Positions 1-11,405 are shown, counted from the first letter of the stretch. The stretch: DNA of 64,000 nt from Pollenia angustigena (GCA_930367215.1 OV884057.1:202481621-202545620); one strand, 5' to 3'. Made by a program: numbers and translations. The notes: generated from the sequence alone by a model not told the origin.

Positions 1-427
1 TGAGCGCTACCGTGAGATGATATCCCAAAATGCAAGAGCTTGACTTGTATGACATGTGGTTTCACCAAGACCGTGCCACATGCCACACAGCACGCTTAAC
101 AATGGACTTATTGAGAGGCGAGTTCGGTGAACATTTATTTCACGTTCGGGACCGGTCAATTGGCCGCCTAGATCGTGCGATTTAACGCCTTTAGACTATT
201 TTTTGTGGGGCTATGTTAAAGCTCATGTCTATACACATATGCCCGCTTCAATTGACGCATTGGAAGACAACATTGAAGCATTTATTCATGAGATACCGGC
301 CGAAATGTTGGAAAACATTAAGTTATATGGACCGTACTATCGATTCAAATAAAGATTTCATGCATTTTTCTGAATTTAATGTGTTTTTGTTTTTAAACTT
401 TCGTATAGCTCTTAAAAAATCACCCGA
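1..427 (+). pseudogene. Tc1/mariner (DD41D-type) transposase remnant, 3' part, copy 1
   Basis: The window opens inside a transposase of the IS630/Tc1/mariner superfamily. Residues such as SCDLTPLDYFLWGYVKAH and IDALEDNIEAF can be read, but frameshifts break the WFxQDGATCHTA block that holds the second catalytic Asp. The C-terminus is lost through a short deletion: compared with the copy at 35768-36658, about 74 bp encoding the last residues are missing and the reading frame runs into the 3' non-coding end. The element ends in the inverted terminal repeat ...AAATCACCCGA followed by TA, as in the 35.8-kb copy. The 5' half lies outside the window. It cannot make an active protein. Confidence 0.85.
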
Positions 428-429
428 TA

Positions 430-861
430 CATTAAAAACGAAAAATTCAAAAAAAAGAACAAAAAACTGTCCGCTTATGAAAAATTCAAATGGGATTAAA
501 TAAGTCGCGGAAATGACTTATTTAATCTAACCTTAAAATTTGAATTGCACTAGAAAAAGTACCAAGCTTAACAAACAATGTTTTTGATTGTTTAATTCAA
601 ATAAGTATTCACCAGATATGTAGATCGTCTTCTTTTATTCGGCACTGCTAAATCTTAAGCTGAAGCAACCCTTTGGGATGACGATACTGCGGACGGCTGG
701 AAAATCAAATACTTTAAAGCAATTATCGCAAATTCATTAAAAACTTTACAGAATCTTATTTTCTTTCTAAAAGTGTTGTATGTCGTTGTACATACATACG
801 TATGTACTTAGTAGGAAGCAGGTTGGTTATTTGCTTTACACAAACAGACTATTGTTATACC
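430..861. other. No gene or repeat recognised
   Basis: AT-rich sequence between the mariner end and the next transposon. No exon-like reading frame, RNA gene or terminal repeat was seen. Confidence 0.5.
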
Positions 862-1337
862 TAGGGTAGCCAGATTTTGAATTCGGAAAAACAGTACATT
901 GGTTATGAAACAACAGTACAATCAAGAAAAAAACAGTACATTTTTTTACAAAAGCATAACTATTTATAATAATATAATAACATAAAGAAATACACTTTAA
1001 AAGTATAACATCAAAGGTCCAATAAAATACATTTTATATCAAAGGAAAGATTTATATAAATGGTATATATACAAAATGACACCATTTGCGTTTATAAATC
1101 ATACATCACAAACAAAGCATTTGGCCATAGTACTATTTTCCAATGTAAAACGTGTTAATATCTAAGTTTATATTTAACTTAAAAAAACCTACTCATTGAT
1201 TGAGTTAGTAGAATTTAATTACATGGGGTCTTCACCTAAGATAATATCTGATATAATATGTGAGAGAACGTCGGCAGAATGAGAGAACAAGTTTCTTCAT
1301 ATTAATCTTAATCTTAAACAAGGGGAACACGTATCTT

Positions 1338-2123
1338 CCCAGTAAAAAATTTTAAGGTTTTCGGAAGCAAGAAAGTACAAGAGCGCTGATATATGCGCTG
1401 GCTATTACATACTACTTAGAAGCAACAGGGAAGCGAAAACCATTGAAGTCCATTTTTAATATAAGTAAATGAAAATTATTTAATAGCTTCGCATAATCCC
1501 TTATAAGTAAGAAGGTTGTAAGGGAGTAGTTGAAATGATTATTTAAAAGAAAACATTTTCGACCAAAGTTCAAAGTGCTTCTGTAAATCCCTTACATGGA
1601 AGCACGTTGTGTTGCAATGATTTCAAAATGTGTTTACGATTATTCCCGACATGTAATCGAAAACAACAGATGCTTAAAATTACTTCTTTTTTATTACGCA
1701 ATCAGTCGGCAAATTGTTTTTGAGCAGAGAGGACGCAAGCAAATTTTTGGGTGGTCAATTACAAGATTTGTTGTTGTTTTCTTTTTAATTTGCGTACAGT
1801 TTCGTTCTATTTTAAAAATTACATATTAACTGTGTTGTGTGTTTGTTTTGCTTTTTGTTCTTTTGCATAAGTTTTTGCTTCTATACTGTTGTATACAGTA
1901 TAGAAGCAATTAATTAAAGGTATGAAAGCTGCGGTTTTTGGAAGCTCTTCCTTCACGGAATAATGTAAGCCATGAAAAACGCAGTGAATTTACAAAAAAG
2001 TAGTGCTTCCAAGTGGGAATTCGACATATAAAAATCATGCCTCTTGTAAGCAGGTTTGTAAGGGGGAATTGTGCTTCTCTCCCTTACAAACCTGCTTACC
2101 AGTAAGCACCATTTTTTACTGGG
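1338..2123. mobile_element. Nested MITE, CCCAGTAAAAA ends, TT duplication
   Basis: Ends CCCAGTAAAAAAT and ATTTTTTACTGGG bracket 786 bp with TT immediately outside on both sides. The same ends and the same TT flanks recur at 46484-46750 and inside 52363-53193. The interior includes several short palindromes (CTATACTG/CAGTATAG near 1885; 2046-2099). No protein is encoded. Confidence 0.65.
2046..2099. repeat. Perfect 19-bp inverted repeat (hairpin)
   Basis: Arms at 2046-2064 (GTAAGCAGGTTTGTAAGGG) and 2081-2099 are exact reverse complements with a 16-base spacer. It lies near the right end of the CCCAGTAAAAA element and may be a remnant of a smaller fold-back insertion. Confidence 0.85.
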
Positions 2124-2660
2124 TTATAAGATTTCATAATCGAATGATTCTCGCGCAGTAAACTTGTGTCGTTTTTACTTTTTTTTTTTAGTTTTTTAGT
2201 TAAAAAAATGGTTTTTTAAACACTTATCACAAGATTTTCACTATTTGCACAAAAAAATTAAACATTTTAATGAATGCGTCTTTTTATTGTTTTATATGTG
2301 TGTATGTATGTGTATTTTTGACAGCTCATCTTAAAAGATAGTTGTTATAAGATTTCTTATAACAACTGTCTTATAACATTTATTATAATATTAATACTAA
2401 CACTATTTGAGAGTCCACACGTAAGATAATACTCTCTGCGATTGAATTTGACGTTTGCTGATATAAAAATCTTATATCTTATCTTAGGTGGAGACCCTGT
2501 GTTAAAGCATGTTGATATTTAAAGCAATTTTCACCACACACATAGTGTGGAACTATCGAATAAATTTCAGAAAATATTTGTTTCTTTCTTTAATTAATTT
2601 TCCGATATCAAAAAAAAATGTTATTTAGGTACGGCCAATTTCAGCTATATTATTTAATTA

Positions 2661-2753
2661 CGGCCAATTTCAGCTATATTACTATAACTGTATTTTGTAA
2701 TATTCACATTTATAGTTATAGTTAAGTATAACTGAACTTAGTGAAATTGGCCG
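2661..2753. mobile_element. 93-bp MITE, TTA duplication
   Basis: CGGCCAATTTCA ... TGAAATTGGCCG with TTA on both sides (2658-2660, 2754-2756). The 3-bp TWA duplication fits PIF/Harbinger-type MITEs. A direct copy of the left end (TACGGCCAATTTCAGC) sits just upstream at 2630. The 120-bp element at 46912-47031 has related ends. Confidence 0.65.
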
Positions 2754-3574
2754 TTAATCTATAAGCTCAAAAAAATTGTTTGGTTTATTTTTTTTCACGA
2801 AATCTGAAAATATTTTATCAATATAAAAGAAATTTTTTTCAGGTGTGTTAAATTTATGCACTGTTAATATCCTGGTAAAGGGAAATAATAATCAGGGATT
2901 TAAAGGTTATCATATGTCTTAAAATAATACCCCTAATTTAATCTGTGTATTTTTTGGCAAAGCAATAGACGTAGTAAAAAAATTCTAATTATTTTTCAAC
3001 TTTTTTTGTTTGCAACACAACAACAATTTCTTAAATATTATGACAATATAGCTTGATAGCATACCGTTAAAAATACCCTAATGTGTATTACTTAAACACA
3101 GTTTTTTTTTAATATCATTGTTTTTTGGAGACTAAACCAAAAAATCAGTACAAAAACAGTACAAAGTGTAAAAAACAGTACATTTGCGTACTGTTTTGGG
3201 TATTGTGCATAAAACAGTACAATTGACAAAAATCAGTACATGTACTGCTAAAAACAGTACGTCTGGCAACCCTAGTTATACCAAAAACAAATAAAAAAAT
3301 TTTAGTTTCTTTGAATTGGCTGTATAAACTGTGAAAATGTATAATTTCTCTTCGACATATTTTTCGACATCGACATTTTTAATATATCGATATTAATTAC
3401 CCATCCCTACAACAAAGGTGTCATTCACAATTGAAAGAAAATATTGCATACATTTGCACAAAATTATGTTAGGAGGTTAAGATTTATGTAAAAGTTTTTT
3501 GTGCAAAATATTATTTAGATATCTTTCTCTACATGAGGTTTTTTATCTTTAAGTGAATTTAGGGAGGTGGTCAG

Positions 3575-3720
3575 ACAGTTGGGAGGACGGACGGACGGCC
3601 ATCGTTAGATCGATTCAAAAAGTGATTCTGAGTCTATGTTCAATATTTTTGGGTGTAACACGCATAAGCACAAACGCATAATTCCCTCTCCACTATTCTG
3701 GTGTGGGTATAAACATATTG
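3575..3720 (+). repeat. Dispersed fly repeat with GGACGGACGGAC tract
   Basis: GGACGGACGGACGGCCATCG is followed by TTAGATCGATTC, a TTTTTGGGTGTAAC block, CATAAGCACAAACGCATAAT and TGGTGTGGGTATAA. The same order of blocks recurs in reverse at 54028-54170, and related sequence lies at 61575-61740. The pattern is common in higher Diptera; no family name is assigned here. Confidence 0.5.
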
Positions 3721-3749
3721 AATTAATTTCCCTAAATTTCAATCAAAAG

Positions 3750-3888
3750 TCTGGGTTCACACTATGAAAGTTTTCTTTCAGAAAGTTTAAGTTTATTGAT
3801 GAGATCGGAAGAGAAAATGCTATTCTTTTCTTCCCTCTGACCGATAATCTCGGACTTTTCAGAAAAAACTTTCATAGTTTAAACCCAA
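3750..3888. mobile_element. Hairpin MITE, AAAGTTTTCTTTCAGAAAG family, copy 1
   Basis: A 140-bp near-palindrome with arms CTGGGTTCACACTATGAAAG and a matching reverse complement at the right end. Two more copies lie at 15861-15995 and 18969-19118. Without a host gene or transposase it is a non-autonomous hairpin element. Confidence 0.7.
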
Positions 3889-3889
3889 T

Positions 3890-4450
3890 CTCATATATTT
3901 TAATTCTTTGAAAATATTTTCTGTATTAAGAAGTCTATTGAATTTTCATTGGATTTTAATTACAAGGTCTTTAATTTAATACCATTATTTTGTTAGTATT
4001 TAAAACATGTGGTAAAGATTGTCACAAAATAGAAAAAAGCATTGAACATTTTCATACAAATGTTGATTTAAAGTACATTAATTAAAAGCATGAATATTTC
4101 AAAATGGAAAAAAGTCATTTGTATGGAAATATTTAAACAACTGAAGCTGATGTGCGTGAATGAAATTTTTAATAGTATAAAAAAATACTTTAATTAAGTG
4201 GTATGTATCTAAGCACAGTGGTAGCAATTGTAAAAAAATATTATAAATGAATTCGATCTCGGGCAAAAAAATTAGGTCTAATCATAAGAAAAAAAGATTC
4301 ATACTCATTATGACACTTTGCTGTCGCTATGTTATCCTACGAAGGGTCACTTGCTCTATTTCTTTTCCTATACAAAAGTAAAATAACATAAATAATTTGT
4401 TAAAAAAATTAAGCTTCACTTGATGGACAAATAAGTAAACGTTTAAATGA
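3890..4450. other. No gene or repeat recognised
   Basis: AT-rich sequence with frequent stops in all frames. No splice-flanked exon, RNA gene or terminal inverted repeat was seen. Confidence 0.5.
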
Positions 4451-4454
4451 AAAA

Positions 4455-4745
4455 ATAAGCACAACAAACAAATCTTATTTATTGAAAAATAATTTATTCC
4501 CAATATTTACTTTGATATTAAGTTTACAAGTGCCCGTGCATAAAAAACTGAGCTGGCAAATTGCTTTATTTTCATTTCCTTGCGAAAAAAACAAAGCATT
4601 TTGTTTTTTAATTTTGTTTTTTCCTAAGCCGCAAACAACTCCAATTATTGCAGTGGGGAATATAAGAAAAGTTAAACTCACTGTTGATTGATGGTATTTT
4701 GTTTAAGCTTTGATATCGTTGCAAATAAAATGAGTGGTTGTAATT
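4455..4745 (+). repeat. Diverged solo copy of the 470-bp unit
   Basis: AATAAGCACAACAAACAAATC at the start and GTATTTTGTTTAAGCTTTGA near the end match two separated parts of the 40.8-51.8 kb unit in the same order and orientation. The middle is strongly diverged or replaced. The overlapping 68-69 aa frames on both strands are shadows. Confidence 0.5.
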
Positions 4746-4759
4746 TTCATTCACTTTAC

Positions 4760-5520
4760 AGTTTTATTTGCATATGGGCATTGTCGTCGAAAGGTCCACC
4801 GTGACCGAAAATTTAAAAGTTATTAAAAGCTGATTATTTTACGATATTGTTATAGAGAAATATTTAGATTTTACTAATTTTCTAAATTTACTCATACATT
4901 TGTTCACTAAGATGAACAATCAGACTGCAAAGTTGTGCAAACGTAATTTCTTATTTGTGCGAATGTTTTATTGTATGTTTTCTTTAATATTTATCTTTCT
5001 TAAAAGAGGTAATATTTGATAAAAATTATTCTAAAAAAAATTTCTTACATGGTCTGTAATCTAGGGAAGAGTTCAAAGAAAAATATGTTATTCGGATAAA
5101 CGGTAAATTTTTATTTAAGTTTAATCATTATTCAGTTCGAAATGTCACGTATCGACCCAGATTTTGGCTTAAAAAAAAGAAAATACAGAAGATTTTGGAA
5201 TCAAACCAGGACATTTTATTGTTACATTGCTACGTAAAATTCTGAAAGTAGTTTGACTAAAAAATTGTGCCAGGTTTCGCTGAATTACGCCTTTTTATAC
5301 ATGGCCACAAAAACTACTTTTGTTTTTTTCACGTTCGAACCGCTGCTTCTTTTGAAATTATCTTTGACCTAGAATCGCGCCCTCCATAAACTTTAGCATA
5401 GATAACAGTGCTTTCTTAGTGCTATAATTTAAGGGTTAAGAAGACGTAAAAATATTTTTTGTTTAAAATGTTATTGCATTTTTGATGCGTACGACTATCA
5501 CGTCCAACACTTTGGAACTA
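4760..5520. other. No gene or repeat recognised
   Basis: AT-rich sequence. No reading frame longer than background, no paired terminal repeats and no RNA gene features were seen. Confidence 0.45.
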
Positions 5521-5524
5521 CCCA

Positions 5525-5700
5525 TATCTAATATCTTTAACTTTTCCAAAGTTTTTGAGTAAAAGTTTTCCGATTAGCTGGCCTAAGCAACCAGTGAAAT
5601 GCGCTTAGGAACTAGCTTATCCTCCAACAAAAAATTTCAGTATATTTATCAAGAATGAAAATTGGGAATTAAGCACAGCAAACAAAATCTAAGTCATTTT
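5525..5700 (+). repeat. Diverged solo copy of the 470-bp unit (partial)
   Basis: TGGCCTAAGCAACCAGTGAAATGCG, cited here by its first and last blocks, is followed by TAGCTTATCC, ATCAAGAATGAAAA and TTGGGAATTAAGCACA, in the same order as the second half of the unit at 42.6-51.8 kb. Only this half is present. Confidence 0.75.
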
Positions 5701-5728
5701 AAAAATAATAATATAAAGACTAAATCCA

Positions 5729-5954
5729 GGGGCTAATTCTGGCAGTCGTGATCGAATATTTTCGATTCGAAAGCAATTTTATTGTTTATTCTTTTAGTCG
5801 CTACTGAACGAATCGAAACTATTTCAGTGTTGAAAAGCATTTATTGAGTTTTCACAACACTGAAAAAATAATTTCTATTTTACTTAAATATTTCGATATA
5901 AAATTGCTTTCGAATCGATAAAGTATTCGACCACGACTGCCAGAATTAGCACCC
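5729..5954. mobile_element. 226-bp MITE with about 57-bp TIRs
   Basis: GGGGCTAATTCTGGCAGTCG at the left pairs with its reverse complement at the right, and the match extends through a TCGATTCGAAAGCAATTTTAT block. Target duplication is unclear. The inner part carries a second short inverted pair around CAGTGTTG and CAACACTG. Confidence 0.75.
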
Positions 5955-6007
5955 AGAGAAGTGGTGAAAGCTAAAGATATGTTAAAATTGTGTTTATTAA
6001 AAAATAA

Positions 6008-6098
6008 GGGGGCAAATCGCGACATTCGATATCGAACGAAATTCCCATGTAAATTGTATTGCAATTTCGATCGATATCGAATGTCGCGATTTGCCCCC
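6008..6098. mobile_element. 91-bp hairpin with perfect 28-bp TIRs
   Basis: GGGGGCAAATCGCGACATTC plus CGATATCGA at the left is matched exactly, in reverse complement, at 6071-6098. The loop is only about 35 bp. Perfect arms imply a recent insertion or ongoing correction. The overlapping 70- and 93-residue frames on the two strands are products of this palindrome. Confidence 0.8.
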
Positions 6099-6099
6099 A

Positions 6100-6820
6100 G
6101 GTCTTTTTTTAATCTATGGTTGGTGATATCGCTTAATTTGTTAATTATTTATAGCTTAAAATCGATTTTTTTGAAATTAGGTGAAATTATGCTTTACTTG
6201 TGTTTTCTGATGGATAATTTATTACGAGCTTGTTGTATATAGTGACCATTGACCTCTTTTAATTAAAAATCGACCTAAAATCGCTTTTTGGTCCAATTTT
6301 AGCATGTTCAACCCAAAAGCCAAGATTTAAAGTTTAGAAAATCTCGCCTTTAAAAATTTTTTGTTAGCGTATCAATCGACTTATAAGCAGAGTTAAAATT
6401 GCTACAATTACTACCCATGAATCAAAACGGAGTCACTGTTGACTCTACTTGCAGCACGCCTTGTTTTTGGCGTGCTACCACGTTAATCAACCCCTGAAAT
6501 AAATTAAACAAGGTTGCGCATTCAAACGTACAAAAAATTTTCTACTGCGCATCTATGTCATTTAGAATACAAATGAGTGTTTGTTGTAAAAAAATGAAGA
6601 GATATACAATATGTATGTGTATTACACATACACAAATATACTTCGTTTACAATACAAATTCCATGTCTACGTCACATAAACAGCTGATCGCTACACATCA
6701 AAATAACGGAACTGCGCAATGCGCAATCTTGTTTTTTTTTGATTCTTGATTACAACCAATTTAATTGCTATTCCTGTAACTACTGCTTTTAGAAATATTC
6801 TATAGCAGTAGCAATATTAA
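6100..6820. other. No gene or repeat recognised
   Basis: AT-rich sequence with a short GC-richer patch near 6440-6490 that shows no coding frame. Confidence 0.4.
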
Positions 6821-7374
6821 GGGTATTCACAAGGTGTGTTATCATATTGTATTGTTGTACTGTTCTAATATTTTAGAATGGTTTAAAAATAATGTTGTTG
6901 CTTTGTAGACAAAAGGTGTCTTAAATAAATGGAACTATGTTTGCTATGTTTATTGTGCCGTCGTAATTAATCCGAGGAGTCCTACGCTGAACGGCCGAGC
7001 CGCATTAGTTTTTGTAAGCTGTCGCCGTTGATGGTAAAATTTTATCCGGCTAACATCCGAATTTAACCCGCGGATAGCAATTTTCATAACAAATCACTTG
7101 CGGCGTCAAATTAGATCGGCTTAGGACTCTGCTGTTTAGTAAACAAACAAAAAAAAATTATTTGTGATTTTCGTCTGAAAAATGGAAAATAATCAGGTAA
7201 GATCTTATTTAATTTATTAATTCATGGATTAGAATTAAAAATATTTTTTTTATTTGGTTCAGCTGATTTATATTCAAAATAGCACACTAAATTATGAGGG
7301 GTTATTCATAACAGTCGTATTTTTCATGTTATTATTTTAAGACATATGACCTTATGACACCTTGTGAATTCCCC
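6821..7374 (+). mobile_element. GGGTATTCACAAGGTGT-ended element, copy 1
   Basis: A 554-bp element with ends GGGTATTCACAAGGTGT and ACACCTTGTGAATTCCCC. An inverted second copy lies at 9840-10429. Its middle is GC-rich (about 6960-7125). It also contains ATGGAAAATAATCAG directly followed by the consensus 5' splice site GTAAGA at 7181-7201. The start codon and splice site are kept in both copies, which suggests that the element derives from the 5' part of a transposase gene, with its promoter and first exon, joined to the 3' terminus. Confidence 0.65.
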
Positions 7375-9123
7375 AATTATGTTTTGTAGTTGTTAAAATA
7401 TTACACTGCGGAACAATAATTTTGCGGCCTGGAACTTTATTTAAAATTTTTACTAATTTAAGGTCGCTGATTTTAAATCAAATCTCCATTTTTCTCTATT
7501 ACCTCGACTTTTCCAGATATACCGTTATGTCCAAAATTAAGGCAGTTTCACTACATACATTGGAATAACTTGAAAACGGTTCACCATATTCATTTAAAAA
7601 AAATTAAAACTCGGCAACAATATAACCTTTAAGCAGTGCTTACATTGTTTTTCAATAGTTTCAGAGATAATGTTAAAGTTTTGAAAAAATCTAACAATTT
7701 AAAAAAAAAACCTTTGTTTTGTTCTTTAAAAATTTATAAAAAAAAAAAATAATAATGCGACAAAATTACAATGTTGGTCTAAAAACTCTTAGTTAAACAT
7801 ATTTGGAATGAACTCAGCTTTATTTTACTGCAATCGGAGCACAACTTTTGATTTTGTTCACAATTTTGTTTGTGATTTTAATTTGTTCGTATGCTTCTTT
7901 ATTGCTCCATCTTTAGATATCTTAACTGCTTTGCTGTTTCTGGTCGCAGACCTGCTTTGCGCAGGTCTAGCTTGTATTTTTAATAAGAGAAACCAGTTCT
8001 AGTGGGACCTGTTTTGGAATTAATTAACTTAAAACCAGTTCACAAAATTATCCTGTGTAACAATTTTAGAAACCGGATCTAGTGGAACCTGTTGTGGAAT
8101 TGATTAACTTATGGTGTTTTCTTTTCTAAAAAATAATGATGCATTATAGTTGTGTAATATATTTATTAGGTTACACGAACCCTTACAAAGTGATACATTT
8201 TTCTAAATTACAATGGAACAAAATAATAGCTACGTTTTACACTCAACACTAATGTGTATTTAGCGTGTTAAATATTGAATGCAAAGTTTGTACTAAAAGC
8301 GATATTCACCACGCTTGTAGCAATTTTCAACATTAAATTTTCTTACAATTCCAATAAGCGTTAACAGCACTGGTTTTCAATTATTAATGTCAGCCGTTGT
8401 TAAAAATTTTGCGACAATAAAAATATAATTATTAAATAAAAGTAAAACGAACGAAAAACAAAAAGTTTTTATATCCATCACAATATAACTAAAAATCACA
8501 ATATAACGTAAATTGTCCGTAAGCACAAGAAAAAAAAATACTTGCTTGCATAAAAAAGTACTTTACGCAGATGCAAAAAAGGGTATAATGTCACACTCAG
8601 TTATAACTGCGGGTAAGAAATTTAACAAATTTGCCATTTATTGTTGCAACATGTTTAGAAAGGAAAACGACAACTTCTCACATTTTTGCATATATTTTTA
8701 GAATGGAACGAAAACCCGCACGAATGGCAGCATATATGGAACATTATTGTCAGAAAAGAAAACACAATTAAAACCACTTCACAAAATTATCCTAGACAAC
8801 TATTGTAAAAAATGTTTTTTATCGTCTTATGATTTTCTTTATAAGTAAAGCAGATTTTATACTAAACGCTAAAAAATCAAATGTTAGTTTTTGACCTTAA
8901 GGTATTTACTACACAAACACTACTAGCGTTTGCTACTGTACCGAACACTAAAGAAAAGTACAAAATGTTTATTTTAATCCTTTAAGCCCTTATGACACTA
9001 CATTTCTTATTCATTAATTGATATAGAATTGATAGAAAGAAACAGTAAATGCTAGAAAGAGCAAACTATAAAAAATGTAAGCAAAGTTTTTTAGTTTTTT
9101 TTTCTCTTGTTATGGTTTCGTTT
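7375..9123. other. Mostly unassigned; 81-bp tandem duplication near 8 kb
   Basis: No gene is visible. An approximately 43-bp block (AGTTCTAGTGGGACCTGTTT...) at 7988-8030 is repeated at 8069-8111, and the intervening sequence is partly echoed near 8775. The 62-64 residue open frames in this stretch have no recognisable motif. Confidence 0.45.
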
Positions 9124-9315
9124 CAGGAATGGCGTTGAGAATTTTTAAAATTGTACCAACAACCTATAAAAATTGTACCTAATTTTACTAAAAGATTTTT
9201 TTAGTTGAAATTAATTTTATTTATGTTCTTAAAAAATACCACAAAAAGGTATTATAAATCTTAGTTAAAAAAGTATCAACAAAAAAGTACGATTGAAACT
9301 ACTTAGCCATCCCTG
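9124..9315. mobile_element. Possible 192-bp hAT-type MITE
   Basis: CAGGAATGGC at the left and GCCATCCCTG at the right form short inverted ends of hAT character, with poly-A/T rich interior. No clear 8-bp duplication was found, so this is tentative. Confidence 0.35.
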
Positions 9316-9839
9316 TTTGTTACTTTTATTAAATGCTGCCAACTTATTGTTTAAGAGAAACCTAAAAACAAAAAACGGTAAATCGCTGAATTTGCCCATA
9401 AATCGCTGATTCAGCAACACTTTTGATATTTCAAGCTTGAAATGTCAATTTTAGGTTGAACAATTTTACATTTTTTTTGACATAACTTCATTTTTTATCG
9501 ATAACTTTAGTAAAACGTTTGACAGCTTGACATTTTTCTTAATACAGCTGAACCCTTCGCACTTGGTTAATTTTTCTATTACTTTATATTTGCACTGTTC
9601 ACCAAAACTTGAACAATGCATTTAAAATGTAGTGTCATAAGGGCTTTAGTGTCTTACTTTAAAGCCTGCTGGGTCTGCCCACTTAACTACACCTCTTCTT
9701 TACTGCCGTGCTTTGGAAAAAAGGCAGTAAAAGGAAAAAATTTAAGCCCAAGAAAACTGAATTAAAATTTTGTATTTTGTTTTGTTTTTTCATATTTGAC
9801 AAGCCTTAAAGATTGATCTTAAATTGAAATAACATATTT

Positions 9840-10429
9840 GGGGGATTCACAAGGTGTCATAAAGTCATAAGTCTTAAAATAATAACATGAAGAAATATGA
9901 CTGTTGTGAACAACCCCTCATAATTTAGTGTGCTATTTTTAATTTAAATCAGCTGATTTAAAACAAATATAAAAAATAAATGTTTACCTACCATCAAAAT
10001 ATTTTTTAGTTCTAATCCATGAATTAATAAATTAAATTAGATCTTACCTGACTATTTTCCATTTTTTAGACGCAAATCACAAATAAATTTTATTTCGTTT
10101 GTTTACCAAACATCAGAGTCCTAAGCCGATATAATTTGACGCCGCAAGTGTTTTGTTGCAAAAATTGCTAGCCGCAGGTTATATTCGGATATAAGCCGGA
10201 TAAAACTAAACCATCAACGGCGCCGGCTACAAAAACTAATGCGGATCGGCTCAGCCGTCCGGCGCGGGTCTCTTCTGATCAATTACGACAGCACAATAAA
10301 CATAGCAAGCAATGTACTATTAATTTAAGACACTTTTTGTTTACAAAGCAACAACAATATTTTTAAACCATTGTAAAATGTTAGAACATTATGACAATTT
10401 AACATGATAGCACACCTTGTGAATACCCC
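9840..10429 (-). mobile_element. GGGTATTCACAAGGTGT-ended element, inverted copy 2
   Basis: On the minus strand this repeats the 6821-7374 element from end to end, including the GC-rich middle and ATGGAAAATAGTCAG|GTAAGA at about 10042-10062. Together the two copies form a 3.6-kb inverted repeat with a 2.5-kb loop. Confidence 0.7.
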
Positions 10430-11341
10430 AATTGAATAATTTATTTTATAATTAATGAGTAGAAAATGTTTGAAAAAATTTGTTGGCATCAAAATTTAAA
10501 AAAGAATCTACCCTATGACCTCTACTGTAAATAAAAAATAAGTAAAAAAGCTTTTACACTTGTTTTACCATAAAAAAGGACTTTTACATTGCAACCAAAC
10601 TGAAACCAAGAAGTTAAAAATAAGAAATAACAAACATTTAAAATAACCACCCGAAAAATGGTTATAACAACAAGATTGTTAAATAAAGACAACAACAACG
10701 TAAGTGTAAAACGTACAAAATGAATTTCGTTAAAAGAGAAAGGGGCAGGGGTAGGGGAGAAATGCTGAAGGAATAAGGGAAGAAAGGGAAGTGCTCCCCT
10801 AAAACGCAAAGAGAAAGAAATATAAATCAAGTCTGAAAGAGGAAATTGTTTTTACACTAAAATATAATCAGAATAAGAAACAAAAAGAAAATGAAAAGAA
10901 GACGTGTATTTAATCAAAAGAATTAAAAAAGGGAAGATAAACACAAATTTGTTTAAAAAAAGATTTTAAGGATTAATTTTAGCATCAGGGTTCTTTTATG
11001 ATTATTTTTTTTTTATGATATTTTAATATCAATAAAATGATGACTGGATTTTCTTCTTAGAACAAAAATTAATAAAAAAAAAGGGGGAGTGATAAGGTTA
11101 AGGGGCAAAGGAGGGGCTGAAATTGGTGTGTGTCTGTGTACGTAGTGATTTTATAACCGTTTTTTTCATTTTCATTTTATTGTTGTTATGTAACTTTTAT
11201 TTCCGAATTACAAATTCAAAAAAGAAGGAAATTAAAAGAAAGTGGACCTTTTTTTTAAAATGTAAATTTTCAGCTGTTTGATTTATATTTTTTTTTGGAA
11301 TAATTTTAAAACTTTAAGGATAAATTAAAATTAAAAATTAC
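10430..11341. other. No certain gene; AT-rich with purine-rich tracts
   Basis: Contains a purine-rich stretch (10730-10800) whose minus strand gives a 102-residue open frame without recognisable motifs. If the minus-strand exon at 11342-11405 is real, this would be its first intron. No downstream exon could be identified. Confidence 0.35.
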
Positions 11342-11405
11342 CTTGTTGTACGGTTAACATTAAAACCAAAGCTGAGGCCAGGATTAAAGACTGCATATTG
11401 TACAT
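11342..11405 (-). CDS. Candidate first coding exon with signal peptide (partial gene)
   Basis: On the minus strand, ATG at 11405 has the insect-like start context AGAAAAATG and an in-frame stop upstream. It encodes MYNMQSLILASALVLMLTVQ followed by Q and one base of a split codon, and is then cut by CAAG|GTAATT, a usable 5' splice site. A short polar start, a 12-14 residue hydrophobic core and small residues are typical of a secretory signal peptide, and such first exons before a long intron are common in flies. No homologue is recognised and no second exon was found downstream (lower coordinates). The frame is only 21 codons, so a chance occurrence in AT-rich DNA is quite possible. An alternative start is the internal ATG three codons later. 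Confidence 0.3.

Larger units (their letters stand above)
1226..2497. mobile_element. Nested TIR element (GGGTCTYCACCTAAGATAA ends)
   Basis: Inverted ends GGGTCTTCACCTAAGATAA (left) and the reverse complement of GGGTCTCCACCTAAGATAA (right) bracket 1.27 kb inside the hAT-like element. A further imperfect copy of the end lies near 2411. No convincing target duplication was found, so the superfamily is open. No coding capacity is seen. It contains the element at 1338-2123. Confidence 0.6.
862..3274. mobile_element. hAT-like non-autonomous transposon, 2.4 kb, 8-bp TSD
   Basis: Terminal inverted repeats TAGGGTWGCCAGA are flanked by a perfect 8-bp direct repeat GTTATACC (854-861 and 3275-3282). 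The 8-bp duplication is the hallmark of hAT-type insertion. Short AACAGTACA-like motifs recur three times in the first 80 bp and about six times in the last 130 bp, in both orientations; such subterminal repeats usually bind the transposase. No transposase frame is present, so the element is non-autonomous. It has been invaded by the elements at 1226-2497 and 2661-2753. Confidence 0.85.

Noticed and set aside
10522..10830. A 102-residue minus-strand frame
   Set aside because: It arises from purine-rich low-complexity DNA. It has no motif, no good start context and no splice support.
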